From contig NZ_JAHLDM010000001.1 of assembly GCF_018861295.1 (NCBI RefSeq), forward strand, positions 62,001 through 126,000: DNA of 64,000 nucleotides, given 5' to 3'. The stretch's first letter is position 1. The number at the start of each line of letters is the position of its first letter. The notes below the pieces were generated by a model. The model was not told the origin of the DNA. It searched no databases and saw only the letters and a program-made list of their open reading frames with translations. Positions 27,426-35,916 of the stretch are shown here, one piece after another. The stretch comes from Clostridium_AD estertheticum_D (GTDB taxonomy: Bacteria; Bacillota; Clostridia; Clostridiales; Clostridiaceae). The position numbers and the translations under genes are program-made.

Positions 27426-27442
27426 ATTTTGTAATAATAAAT

Positions 27443-27484
27443 AAAAAAGGTGTGATATATTTTTAAATATACCACGCCTTTTTT
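27443..27484. terminator. Bidirectional terminator, acyltransferase / opu operon
   Basis: Arms AAAAAAGGTGTGATATAT and ATATACCACGCCTTTTTT (one mismatch) with a short T/A loop. Confidence 0.9.
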
Positions 27485-27489
27485 ATTAT

Positions 27490-27533
27490 AATAGCTCCGT
27501 AGGAGATAATTTAATAGCTCCGTAGGAGATAAT
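27490..27533. repeat. Two tandem 21-bp repeats with CTCCGTAGGAG
   Basis: AATAGCTCCGTAGGAGATAAT occurs at 27490-27510 and again at 27513-27533. Each copy holds a small hairpin CTCC-GTA-GGAG. The second touches the stop codon of the opu permease gene. Confidence 0.85.
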
Positions 27534-29110
27534 TAATCAATTAAGTGTTTTGATCTTAAAAAGTCTTCGGCAACTGTTTTAGATTGTGCGCCATTATCTA
27601 CTTTTAAGTTCATAGCTCGCATTTCATCATCGTTAATTTTTCCATCTAAGGCTGATAAAACACCCTTTAGCTCAGGATATTTTTTCAATGTATCTGCGTT
27701 TACGAGTGAAACTGCATAATATGGTGGGAAGAAAGCTTTATCATCTTTTAAAAGTTTTAAATCAAACTTTTTAATTAACCCATCAGTGGAGAATGCATCT
27801 AAAACCTGGGTTTCACCATTTTTAAGTGCTGTATATCTAAGTCCACCATCTATACCTTTTACACTTTTGAATTTTAAATTATATTTTTTCTGAAGTCCAA
27901 GATAACCATCTGGTCTATTAGCAAAATCCATAGTAACTCCAGCGGTTACGGTTGGACTTATTTTTGCTAAATCGGATATAGTTTCTAAGTTATTCTTTTT
28001 TGCAAAATCTTTTTTTACTGCAAGTACGTAAGTATTGTTAAATCCTATTGGTTTTAACATTTCTATACCGTACTTTTTAGCCAAAGCTGCTTTTCCAGTA
28101 TCGTAAACTTTTGTTGGATCGCTCATAGTAGGTTGTTTTAACATATTTACAAGAACGGTACCAGTATACTCTACATACAAATCTACGTCTTTTGATTTTA
28201 GGGCACTAAATACTACGTTAGTTCCACCTAAATTCAATTTTCTTTCAACTTTGTATTTTGTTTTAGCTTCAATTAATGAGGAGACCATATCTCCAAGTAC
28301 TAATTGTTCATTAAAGTTCTTAGATCCTACTACTATCTTATTTTTATCATTAATAAAACTTGTAGCTACTGTTGATAATATAACTAAAAGTACAATTCCT
28401 GAAGTTATAAGTTTAAATTTTTTACTTCCCAATAAACCTTTGCGTTTAGAACCTTTACTATGAGTAACTTTTATTCCCTCAGGAACTACGATGTTTTCTA
28501 TCTTACCTAGTACAAAATCTAATACAATAGCAAGGATACAAGCAGGGATAGCTCCAGCAAGAATCATGTTATTATCGACAGTTTGAACTCCGGAGAATAC
28601 TAAGTATCCAAGACCACCAGCTCCTATGAAGGCAGCTATAGTCATAAGCCCAACAGCTGTAACTGAAGATATTCTAATACCTGACATGATAATTGGCATA
28701 GCTAGGGGAAAACGAACTTTTAGAAGTACCTGAGTATTGGTAAGTCCCATACCATCGGCAGCTTCAATAAGTGCAGGGCTGACGTTCGTGAGTCCTGTGA
28801 ATGTATTTTTTACAATTGGTAGAAGAGAATACATAACTACCATTATAATTGCGGGTTTACTACCAATACCAAGTGCTGGTATTAAAAATCCAAGCAACGC
28901 AAGACTAGGTATTGATTGGATTACATTTGTAACACCAATTACAGGAACCGAAAGTTTTCTATATCTAACTATAAGTATACCAAGTGGTATAGCAATTAAT
29001 ATAGCAATAACAATTGAAAATAAAGTTAGTTGAATATGTTGCATAGTTAGATCTATTATTTGAGCTTTTCTTTCTACTACGAAATTAAAAAATGAAGTGA
29101 AACTATTCAT
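27533..29110 (-). CDS. Osmoprotectant ABC permease fused to substrate-binding domain
   Basis: ATG 29110 has GGAGG 9 nt upstream and overlaps the ATPase end by 8 nt. The 525-residue protein has a six-helix permease domain (about residues 1-210, with TAVGLMTIAAFIGAGGLGYLV), a linker helix at about 230-250, and a C-terminal type II solute-binding domain (VVGSKNFNEQLVLGDM...GGTNVVFSALKSKDVDLYVEYTG). The fused layout matches Opu systems for glycine betaine, carnitine or choline-type osmolytes. It imports compatible solute under osmotic stress. A paralogous system lies at 43738-46457. Confidence 0.92.
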   Translation of the reverse strand: MNSFTSFFNFVVERKAQIIDLTMQHIQLTLFSIVIAILIAIPLGILIVRYRKLSVPVIGVTNVIQSIPSLALLGFLIPALGIGSKPAIIMVVMYSLLPIVKNTFTGLTNVSPALIEAADGMGLTNTQVLLKVRFPLAMPIIMSGIRISSVTAVGLMTIAAFIGAGGLGYLVFSGVQTVDNNMILAGAIPACILAIVLDFVLGKIENIVVPEGIKVTHSKGSKRKGLLGSKKFKLITSGIVLLVILSTVATSFINDKNKIVVGSKNFNEQLVLGDMVSSLIEAKTKYKVERKLNLGGTNVVFSALKSKDVDLYVEYTGTVLVNMLKQPTMSDPTKVYDTGKAALAKKYGIEMLKPIGFNNTYVLAVKKDFAKKNNLETISDLAKISPTVTAGVTMDFANRPDGYLGLQKKYNLKFKSVKGIDGGLRYTALKNGETQVLDAFSTDGLIKKFDLKLLKDDKAFFPPYYAVSLVNADTLKKYPELKGVLSALDGKINDDEMRAMNLKVDNGAQSKTVAEDFLRSKHLID

Positions 29111-30248
29111 TAACATCTACCTCCATATCTATGAATTGATTACTTAATATAGATAAAAGGCTGCTCTTTGTAAGAAGGCCTACTAACTTATGGTTATCAT
29201 CAACTACTGGAACAAAATTTATATCTTCCTTTTTTATAACCTCTAATATATTTATTATTGAATCTTCTTGGTTTACGGTTATAAGCTGAGTTTCCATTAA
29301 GTCTTTTATTCTTTTAGTTTTATCTGGATCTTTTCTTAGAGTTGTTCTAATTTGCTTTAACGTAACAAGTCCAGTTAGCGTATTACCTTTATCTACAACA
29401 AGTAAACTATCTACATTGTTAGATTTCATTATTTCAAGTGCTTGGAGTATTGTTCGTTCTCCAACTGATTTTACAGGCTTATCTATCATAATATCTTTTG
29501 CCATAATTAACTCAGGCTGATTCCATATTCTATTTTTACCTACGAAGTCACGTACAAAATCATTAACAGGATTCTTTAAAATTTCTGATGGCGTATCAAA
29601 TTGAACCACATATCCACCATCCATAATACAAATTCTATCGCCGAGTTTTAATGCTTCATCCATATCGTGAGTTACAAATATAATAGTTTTTTTGTAGTTT
29701 TGTTGGATATTAAATACTTCATCTTGAAGCTGAGTTTTTGTTATAGGGTCCAGGGCACTAAAGGGTTCATCCATAAGTATAACATCAGGATCCATTACAA
29801 AAGCTCTTGCAACACCTACTCTTTGTTGCTCACCTCCACTTAACTGATTGGGGTATTTATCTATATATATATCGGGATCTAGGCCTACCAGTGTTAATAA
29901 CTCAATTACTTTAGTGTGCAACTTTTCTTTTTCCATTTTTTCTATAGAAGGAATTAATGCTATATTATCACCTATAGTTAAATGTGGAAGTAGACCTGCT
30001 TGTTGTATAACATAACCCATGTTACGTCTTAATTTTATGGTGTTTTGGTCTCCGATCTTTTTACCATTAATCAAAACTTCACCAGAAGTGGGAGTTATTA
30101 ATTTATTAATCATTTTTAGTGTTGTAGTTTTACCGCAACCACTAGGTCCTATAAAAACTACTAATTCTTCATCTTGTATAGTAATATTTATATCTTTTAA
30201 TATTTTTCTACCATTAAAGCTTTTGCTTACATTTTTAAACTCGATCAA
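29103..30248 (-). CDS. opuCA: Osmoprotectant ABC transporter ATPase with CBS pair
   Basis: The start is TTG 30248, with AGGAGG 7 nt upstream (reads MIEFKNVSKSF). The longer frame to 30329 runs through the promoter and operator. The 381-residue protein has Walker A GPSGCGKTT (about residues 34-42), signature LSGGEQQR, Walker B VILMDEPF and switch VTHDMDEAL. Two C-terminal CBS domains (about 255-375) follow, the mark of QAT/OpuCA ATPases that sense ionic strength or nucleotides. It energises the fused permease-binding protein encoded downstream. Transcription is likely controlled by the BusR-like regulator at 30490. Confidence 0.93.
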   Translation of the reverse strand: MIEFKNVSKSFNGRKILKDINITIQDEELVVFIGPSGCGKTTTLKMINKLITPTSGEVLINGKKIGDQNTIKLRRNMGYVIQQAGLLPHLTIGDNIALIPSIEKMEKEKLHTKVIELLTLVGLDPDIYIDKYPNQLSGGEQQRVGVARAFVMDPDVILMDEPFSALDPITKTQLQDEVFNIQQNYKKTIIFVTHDMDEALKLGDRICIMDGGYVVQFDTPSEILKNPVNDFVRDFVGKNRIWNQPELIMAKDIMIDKPVKSVGERTILQALEIMKSNNVDSLLVVDKGNTLTGLVTLKQIRTTLRKDPDKTKRIKDLMETQLITVNQEDSIINILEVIKKEDINFVPVVDDNHKLVGLLTKSSLLSILSNQFIDMEVDVNE

Positions 30249-30269
30249 GTTAAAACCTCCTAATTTTAT

Positions 30270-30313
30270 AAAGTAACAACTCCTATTATAACATTGAGTT
30301 GTTACTTTGTAAA
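30270..30313 (-). promoter_or_regulatory. opu promoter with bipartite BusR-type operator
   Basis: On the minus strand there is -35 TTTACA (30313-30308), a 17-bp spacer and -10 TATAAT (30290-30285). A perfect 13-bp inverted repeat, AAAGTAACAACTC ... GAGTTGTTACTTT (30270-30282 and 30296-30308), places one arm in the spacer and the other at the start site. Any protein bound to it should block the promoter. The outer AAAGTAACA/TGTTACTTT halves have a 21-bp gap, close to the bipartite layout described for BusR. Confidence 0.8.
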
Positions 30314-30450
30314 GATTGTGCAAATTCATAAAAGTTTGTATAGAATTATTACTAAATTATTATTTATCTATTAAAGCGTATTTATGCAAACTTTTTGTAA
30401 GTTAGGTTTCTATTTTAATGAGGTGTTTTAATGGAATTTAATTTGAGCAG

Positions 30451-30487
30451 AAAAAGGCGATATATTTTAATAATATATCGCCTTTTT
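30451..30487 (-). terminator. Terminator of the BusR-like gene
   Basis: Arms AAAAAGGCGATATATT (30451-30466) and AATATATCGCCTTTTT (30472-30487). It isolates the regulator gene from the opu operon downstream. Confidence 0.9.
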
Positions 30488-30489
30488 CT

Positions 30490-31173
30490 TTATTGATTTC
30501 CATAAAGAAAAGTTTTAATTCTATTATAACTACCCTCATCACAAATTACTATGAAGACATCTTTGATTTTGAAGGTAGAATGTGGACCCGGCGAAAGCAT
30601 TAGTTTATCATCACGCCTGATACCGATTATAGTTGCACCTGTACTTTGCCAAAATTTAGATTCAGATACTGTTTTATCTATGATAACCATTTCAGGCTGT
30701 ATTTCAAATTCATACGGAATAAAGGGATTGCTATTTTTAAATCTACTAGAATAATCTATTAGTTCATCAATAGAATAATTTATACTTTTATCTAACTCCT
30801 TTTTCTTTTCGAGTAAGTTAAAAATATTTTGTTTAATAGAACTTATTGAATCTATATCTTTAAATTTATCAATAAACTTTAGGCAATTATCCACGGAGGT
30901 TATGACTATTCCACTCCCTTTAGTAACGGTAACTATATCCATGTCACTTAGAAGAGTTACGGATCTTCTTATAGTTTCTGGTGATACGTTATATTCGCTC
31001 GCAAGAGAAGAGCGACCATATAGTTTATCTCCTATACAAAAATCCCCTGATAATATTCTATTAGTAATATCAATAGCTATTTTTTTATAAATAGGTTTTA
31101 AAATAGTGTTAGTTGGCATTTTTTTTATTTTATCAAAAGGAATATTTAAACTTTTGACAAATCCTCCTCCCAT
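30490..31173 (-). CDS. BusR-like GntR regulator with RCK_C domain
   Basis: The product has an N-terminal GntR winged helix (about residues 28-95: YKKIAIDITNRILSGDF, SSLASEYNVSPETIRRSV), a helical linker (100-150) and a C-terminal RCK_C/TrkA_C domain (about 155-225, ATIIGIRRDDKLMLSPGPHSTFKIKDVFIVIC). This order is that of BusR, a c-di-AMP-binding repressor of betaine transporters in lactic bacteria. The opu operon lies directly downstream with a matching operator. The start is uncertain: ATG 31173 overlaps a GGGAGGAGG run and has no RBS of its own, while ATG 31119 gives a more usual length (209 residues) but also lacks a good RBS. Confidence 0.82.
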   Translation of the reverse strand: MGGGFVKSLNIPFDKIKKMPTNTILKPIYKKIAIDITNRILSGDFCIGDKLYGRSSLASEYNVSPETIRRSVTLLSDMDIVTVTKGSGIVITSVDNCLKFIDKFKDIDSISSIKQNIFNLLEKKKELDKSINYSIDELIDYSSRFKNSNPFIPYEFEIQPEMVIIDKTVSESKFWQSTGATIIGIRRDDKLMLSPGPHSTFKIKDVFIVICDEGSYNRIKTFLYGNQ

Positions 31174-31268
31174 ATAGTGTAGGTTTCAGTAAATAATTTA
31201 TATGAATATTATTGCTTTTATAAGAATAAGTATAAATTACTATGTTAATATTGTCTACAGTAGGTACT

Positions 31269-32405
31269 TTAAAATATAAAAATAAAGTAAAGTACAAAGG
31301 TGAATACTAGTAAGCTAATTAAATTATATAATGTAAATAAGGTGAGATATCTACTTTGAGCATTTGCAGTTCGTTTTTTTATGTAGAGCTTATATGAGAT
31401 AACACTAGCTAAGGAAGCAACTAGTGTCCCAAGTCCACCTATATTTACTCCAAGTAAAAGTTCCCTCCAGTTCGAAGTGAAATTTGCGAGAAGTATTGAA
31501 CATGGCACGTTACTAACAACTTGACTTAATATAATAGATGAGAAATAAGTTGTTGTTTTGTTTTGCAAAAAACTTCTTGCTAGCGATTTTATAAAAGGTA
31601 AACTTGATAAATTACCAATAAATACAAAGAAACATACAAATGTAAGTAATAAAATATAATCTACTTTTAACAATAGTTTTTTATTTAATATTAGCACTGT
31701 AAGCAGTGTAATGATAAAGGCTAATTTATAATTTATTATATTAAACACAGATAATATAATAAATATAAATAGAAGACAAAAAACCATCACTTTTACTTTG
31801 TTTTCAATAATTATGTTATCTAAATCAAATTTAAGTTTTTTATTTTTTTGGAAATTATTTAGAATAAAAAGCCATACAATACCTAAAAGTGTAAATGGAA
31901 TCATTGTTTTCAAGAATTCAAAGCCTGTTAGTCTATAATAGGAGAAAAGAAATAAATTCTGTGGATTCCCCATAGGGGTAAGGCCACTACCAATATTAGC
32001 GGCTAAAGTTTGAAATATAACTAATTTCATAGGACTAATACTCGCGCGTTTACTTATTATAAGGGCTAAAGGCACAAAGGTTATTAAAGCCACATCATTG
32101 GTTATAAGCATAGAGCTAAAAAAAGTTAAGTATATTAAAATAAAAGAGATCTTTTTAGAACTATCGTATTTAATAAGCAAAGTTACAGCTAGTTTGTCGA
32201 GCACCTTCATATGTTTAAAGGCACTGACGATGAGCATAAGATTAAATAATGTAAATAAAACCTTAAAATCAATGTATTCTATTTTAGGAGTGGAAAAGAA
32301 TGATGTTATAACAGAAAGTGCTAAAGCTAGCGAAAAAACTAAATCTTTTTTTAATATAATTAATATCTGTGCAATGTTATTCTTAAGAGAACCTATGCTT
32401 AACAT
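31269..32405 (-). CDS. SLC13/ArsB-like anion transporter
   Basis: This 378-residue polytopic protein has about eleven hydrophobic segments and the SLC13/ArsB superfamily signatures: TNDVALITFVPLALII (about residues 102-117) and ANIGSGLTPMGNPQNLFLFSYY (about 133-155). The family carries di- and tricarboxylates, sulfate, arsenite or Na+/H+. The short length and lack of an ATPase or binding gene nearby leave the substrate open. GGTGGGTG precedes the ATG. Confidence 0.82.
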   Translation of the reverse strand: MLSIGSLKNNIAQILIILKKDLVFSLALALSVITSFFSTPKIEYIDFKVLFTLFNLMLIVSAFKHMKVLDKLAVTLLIKYDSSKKISFILIYLTFFSSMLITNDVALITFVPLALIISKRASISPMKLVIFQTLAANIGSGLTPMGNPQNLFLFSYYRLTGFEFLKTMIPFTLLGIVWLFILNNFQKNKKLKFDLDNIIIENKVKVMVFCLLFIFIILSVFNIINYKLAFIITLLTVLILNKKLLLKVDYILLLTFVCFFVFIGNLSSLPFIKSLARSFLQNKTTTYFSSIILSQVVSNVPCSILLANFTSNWRELLLGVNIGGLGTLVASLASVISYKLYIKKRTANAQSRYLTLFTLYNLISLLVFTFVLYFIFIF

Positions 32406-32455
32406 ATCTCATCACCCACCCTAAAGTTAACGTATAAAACTATAATTTTACATGT

Positions 32456-32536
32456 AAAAAAAGTATATATTACGTATAGTTCTTAGCGAAGTGAATGCAT
32501 TAATCGTATTGCAATACGCGTAATATATACTTTTTT
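32456..32536 (-). terminator. Long-loop terminator after mgtE
   Basis: Arms AAAAAAAGTATATATTACG (32456-32474) and CGTAATATATACTTTTTT (32519-32536) enclose an inner palindrome CGTATTGCAATACG (32504-32517). The arm sequence resembles the 59801-59991 hairpin. Confidence 0.7.
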
Positions 32537-32541
32537 CTTTT

Positions 32542-33885
32542 TTATATTAAGTAAGGTAAAAATAGTGTTGCAAGACCTAGGAAGAAAAAGAAACCCAAAA
32601 CGTCGGTTACTGTAGTAACAAATACAGCAGAGGCAAGTGCTGGATCAATATTGAGTTTCTTTAGTATAACTGGGACCGTAAAACCTGATATGGTTGCAGC
32701 TACCATGTTTAAAACCATAGAAAGACCAATAACTACTCCAAAAACAATATTCTTTTCCCATAAGTAACCTAAAATTGCTACAGCGATACCCATTGCGATA
32801 CCTGTAAGTAGACCTACACCGAATTCTTTTAATAATATTTTAAGGGAATTTTTAGCGTCTATTTCTCCAAGGGCTATGCTACGAATAATAATAGTTAGGG
32901 TTTGGGTGCCTGCATTACCTCCCATACCTGCAACTATTGGCATGAAGGTGGCTAAGGCTACGACCTTTTGTATGGTTCCTTCAAAAAGGCTAACGGTTGC
33001 GGCTGCAAGGATTGCAGTTAATAGATTTACAAATAACCAGGGTAATCTACTTCTCACAGCAGACTTAAGTGACCCAGTAACCTTTTCATCTTCTTTTATA
33101 CCTGCAAGACGATATAAATCCTCAGTATGTTCATCGCTAAGAATTTCCATTACATCATCTGAAGTTACTATTCCTAAAATTTGCATAAATTCATTTACTA
33201 CGGGCATTGTCAAATAACCGTATTTTTCAAATATGTGGCCAACCTCTTCTTTATCCATATCAACTGGTATACTCATGGCATTATCATTCATAATATCAGA
33301 TATTTTTACATTAAAGCTGTTAATTACAATATCTCGAAGGGATATAACTCCCTTTAAAAGAGCATTTTCATCAACTACATATATATAATAGGCATTATCT
33401 ACGTCAGGTGTTTCCTTCTGAAGGTAATGCAGAGTCTCGCCGATAGTCATATTTTCTTTTATACTGACAAATTCCTTTGCCATAATTCCACCTGCACTAT
33501 CTGGAGGGTAGGTTAATAATTCGGTTACTTCATCAACATCTTCTTTATCCATATTTATCATGATGTTTTTAGCTTCGTCGTCTGTTACAGCTTCTAATAA
33601 ATCAACCAATTCATCTGAGGACATTTCATGTATGATTTTCTTTTGCATGATACCTTCATGAATTGATAGGAGAGCGTATTTTTCATCATCATCCGCATCA
33701 TCAATAATATCTGCAATAATATTTGGGGATAGTTTTTTAAATAAATCCAACTTAAATCCTTCGTATTGCCTAATAGCTATTAAAATATCAGCAGGATGAA
33801 TAAATTGAATAAGTTTATTTACTTCATCTATAGACTCAGTTAATAAAAATTCAGTTAGTTCTATTTCGTTTAATTTATGTGACAT
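32542..33885 (-). CDS. mgtE: Magnesium transporter MgtE
   Basis: ATG 33885 follows AGGAGG by 6 nt; the longer frame to 33924 starts before the RBS. The 447-residue protein has the superhelical N domain (about 10-125), two CBS domains (about 130-255, with AGGIMAKEFVSIKENMTIGE) and a five-helix channel domain (about 275-447) with the selectivity region GMGGNAGTQTLTIIIRSIA. It is a Mg2+ channel gated by intracellular Mg2+ through the cytosolic domains. The leader carries a hairpin and a possible 32-residue peptide, suggesting post-initiation control. Confidence 0.95.
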   Translation of the reverse strand: MSHKLNEIELTEFLLTESIDEVNKLIQFIHPADILIAIRQYEGFKLDLFKKLSPNIIADIIDDADDDEKYALLSIHEGIMQKKIIHEMSSDELVDLLEAVTDDEAKNIMINMDKEDVDEVTELLTYPPDSAGGIMAKEFVSIKENMTIGETLHYLQKETPDVDNAYYIYVVDENALLKGVISLRDIVINSFNVKISDIMNDNAMSIPVDMDKEEVGHIFEKYGYLTMPVVNEFMQILGIVTSDDVMEILSDEHTEDLYRLAGIKEDEKVTGSLKSAVRSRLPWLFVNLLTAILAAATVSLFEGTIQKVVALATFMPIVAGMGGNAGTQTLTIIIRSIALGEIDAKNSLKILLKEFGVGLLTGIAMGIAVAILGYLWEKNIVFGVVIGLSMVLNMVAATISGFTVPVILKKLNIDPALASAVFVTTVTDVLGFFFFLGLATLFLPYLI

Positions 33886-33920
33886 GTTAAACCTCCTAAT
33901 TGTGGCTAGAGGGAAAAGTT

Positions 33921-34019
33921 TCAAAATAGCGGTACTTGCGCACTAGTATATATGAATTCTCTCTTTATAATAATATTAAACTTTATACAATATATATTTT
34001 GACCAGGTCCAGAATCCAT
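33921..34019 (-). CDS. Putative 32-residue leader peptide upstream of mgtE
   Basis: The ORF starts MDSGPGQNIYCIKF and ends TSAQVPLF. It has GGGAGG 8 nt before its ATG, as strong as any RBS in the window, and stops 35 nt before the mgtE start. It lies on the mgtE transcript, downstream of a promoter at 34117-34088. Mg2+-transporter genes in other bacteria use translated leaders (mgtL in Salmonella), but this peptide shares no clear similarity, so a regulatory role is inference. Confidence 0.5.
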   Translation of the reverse strand: MDSGPGQNIYCIKFNIIIKREFIYTSAQVPLF

Positions 34020-34041
34020 TTATACTACCTCCCATAAAAAT

Positions 34042-34117
34042 AGCTTTTTAGCACAGTACTAAAAAGCTTAAGTAATTAAGATAATTTATTATATTCCACG
34101 AGGCACTGTAGTGTCAA
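34042..34117 (-). promoter_or_regulatory. mgtE promoter and 5' hairpin
   Basis: The minus strand has TTGACA (34117-34112), an 18-bp spacer and TATAAT (34093-34088). The expected RNA begins near 34081 and at once enters a stem AGCTTTTTAG/CTAAAAAGCT (34068-34042) followed by ATTTTTAT. It looks like an early terminator or a 5' stabilising stem. No M-box consensus was found. Confidence 0.65.
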
Positions 34118-34224
34118 CCGTATAGAAATAATGTAACCGAATAACAAATTTATGACTAATAGAAAAAATGTGTTAAAATGATTATAGATTAAATAAAAAG
34201 CTTTATGAGAGGAGAATTTAGTTA

Positions 34225-35211
34225 ATGGCAATTTTGGTATGTGGTGGAGCAGGTTATATTGGAAGTCATATGGTGGCTGAGCTTTTAGAAAAAGGTGAAG
34301 AGGTAGTTGTTTTAGATAATTTTCAAAAGGGACATCATGATGCATTAATAGGTGGAAAGCTATACTGTGGAGATTTAAGAGATGATGTTATACTTAACAA
34401 AGTTTTTACGGAGAATACTATAGATGCAGTTATAGATTTTGCAGCAGATTCATTAGTAGGTGAGAGTGTTGTAGAACCTTTAAAATATTTTGAAAATAAT
34501 ATTGGTTCTACAGTAAATTTATTAAAGGCTATGAGAGATCATAAGGTTAAATATATAGTGTTCTCATCGACTGCAGCAACTTACGGTGAGCCAGATAATA
34601 TTCCTATACTTGAAGATGACAAGACTTTTCCTACTAATCCTTATGGAGAATCAAAGCTATGTGTTGAAAAAATATTAAAATGGTGTGATAATGCTTATGG
34701 CATAAAATATACTGCTTTAAGATATTTCAATGCAGCAGGTGCACATATAAGTTCGAAAATAGGAGAAGATCATAGACCGGAATCACATTTGATACCGATT
34801 ATTCTTCAGGTAGCACTTGGACAAAGAGAAAAGATTATGATATTTGGTGATGATTACAAAACAGAGGATGGTACTTGTGTTAGAGATTATGTTCATGTAA
34901 CTGACCTTGCTAGTGCTCATTTACTTGCAGTTAAGAGGCTTAGACGAGGAGAGGACAGTATAACTTGTAATCTTGGAAATGGAAAAGGATTTTCTGTTGC
35001 AGAGGTTATTGAAGCAACAAGAAAAGTTACTGGAATTAACATAAAGGCTGAAATGGCACCTAGACGTGCAGGAGATCCAGCAGTACTTATAGCTTCTAGT
35101 GATAAGGCTAAAAAAGTTCTCGGATGGGAACCTAAATATGCTTCTCTTGAAACTATTATAGAAACTGCATGGAATTGGCATAAAGGTCATCCACAAGGAT
35201 ACATTAAATAA
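34225..35211 (+). CDS. galE: UDP-glucose 4-epimerase
   Basis: The 328-residue SDR protein has the NAD loop GGAGYIGSH (about residues 7-15), a Ser/Thr-rich STAATYGEP and the catalytic YGESK (about 138-142). It also has LRYFNAAGA and the substrate-binding RRAGDPA, all typical of GalE. It interconverts UDP-glucose and UDP-galactose and may act on N-acetylated forms, supplying surface polysaccharides or galactose metabolism. GAGGAG lies upstream. It stands alone; hairpin repeat copy B begins 13 nt after its stop codon. Confidence 0.95.
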   Translation: MAILVCGGAGYIGSHMVAELLEKGEEVVVLDNFQKGHHDALIGGKLYCGDLRDDVILNKVFTENTIDAVIDFAADSLVGESVVEPLKYFENNIGSTVNLLKAMRDHKVKYIVFSSTAATYGEPDNIPILEDDKTFPTNPYGESKLCVEKILKWCDNAYGIKYTALRYFNAAGAHISSKIGEDHRPESHLIPIILQVALGQREKIMIFGDDYKTEDGTCVRDYVHVTDLASAHLLAVKRLRRGEDSITCNLGNGKGFSVAEVIEATRKVTGINIKAEMAPRRAGDPAVLIASSDKAKKVLGWEPKYASLETIIETAWNWHKGHPQGYIK

Positions 35212-35224
35212 GAAGCTATCCTTA

Positions 35225-35579
35225 TGAAATTTCTCTTATGTGTCTCGAAATAAGAGTTTAAAACATGAAATCGCATTAAGGAATTCTAATGTTTTGTTCA
35301 ATATTATATTCTCAACCTCTGGGTAGTCCTCTGGGGGGCGTAACAATTATTAATTGTTACGTGCTCACATTCGACGTCCTGTCTCGGGTTCGCTAGCCTG
35401 GGCCTCTGGGTAGTCCTCTGGGGAACATAACAATTATTAATTGTTATGCAACCTGTCAGGCTTACGAGAATTTAATATTGGCAAAACAAGAATTTCTAAA
35501 TGGGATTTCAATTGTTTCTGCACTTCTTATTTCAAGTCACTTCCAGAGAAAATTTATACTAGGATGGGTCTAGAGGGAT
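35225..35579 (+). repeat. Long hairpin repeat, copy B (with doubled inner module)
   Basis: It is homologous to 36238-36540 in the same orientation and to 2606-2836 reversed. The ends form an imperfect inverted repeat (ATGAAATTTCTC near 35224-35235 and GAGAAAATTTAT near the right end), and so do the sub-terminal arms (GAAATAAGAGTTTAAAACATG / TTCAATTG...CTTCTTATTTC). The interior holds two copies of CCTCTGGGTAGTCCTCTGGGG followed by palindromes TAACAATTATTAATTGTTA. No ORF. It begins 13 nt after galE and may serve as its terminator. Confidence 0.85.
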
Positions 35580-35704
35580 AGTGTTAAAAAAACGATTTAA
35601 TCCTAGTCTAAATTCTTTTAGGTGTTAGGCTGTCGTCTTGCTTTATACTAAGTAATTAATGAAAACATAATTGGTAAAAAAGAGTTTGTAAAACTCATAT
35701 AAAT

Positions 35705-35841
35705 AAAAGTTTTATAGGGTTCCGCAGTTTTAGGTTTATAACTGGACTGGTCCAAGATAAAACGCACAGTTTAATTGTGTTCACGGAAGGATAAAAGCCT
35801 GGGAGATATTCTACAATATCGTCTTTGGCTTTTATTTTTTG
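35705..35841 (+). promoter_or_regulatory. Guanidine-I (ykkC) riboswitch with terminator
   Basis: Conserved ykkC elements occur in order: TAGGGTTCCGC, a stem ending GGACTGGTCCAAG, AAAACGCAC, CACGGAAGGATAAAAGCCTGGGAGA (given here only to locate it, about 35782-35806). ATAAAAGCC (35791-35799) can also pair with GGCTTTTAT (35827-35835), followed by six T residues. Guanidinium binding should prevent this terminator and turn on the exporter gene downstream. Confidence 0.9.
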
Positions 35842-35916
35842 TTATTGTTAAGGGCAAATTTATTAAGTACTAATAAATATTAAAAATTTTTATATTAGAA
35901 GAGGAGAGTGAAAATT

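Noticed and set aside
27490..27533. Start of a CRISPR array
   Set aside because: Only two copies 2 bp apart, with no spacers and no cas genes.
33886..34224. M-box magnesium riboswitch upstream of mgtE
   Set aside because: No GGTGAGGCTCC or other M-box core was found on the minus strand; only a simple stem and a short ORF are present.
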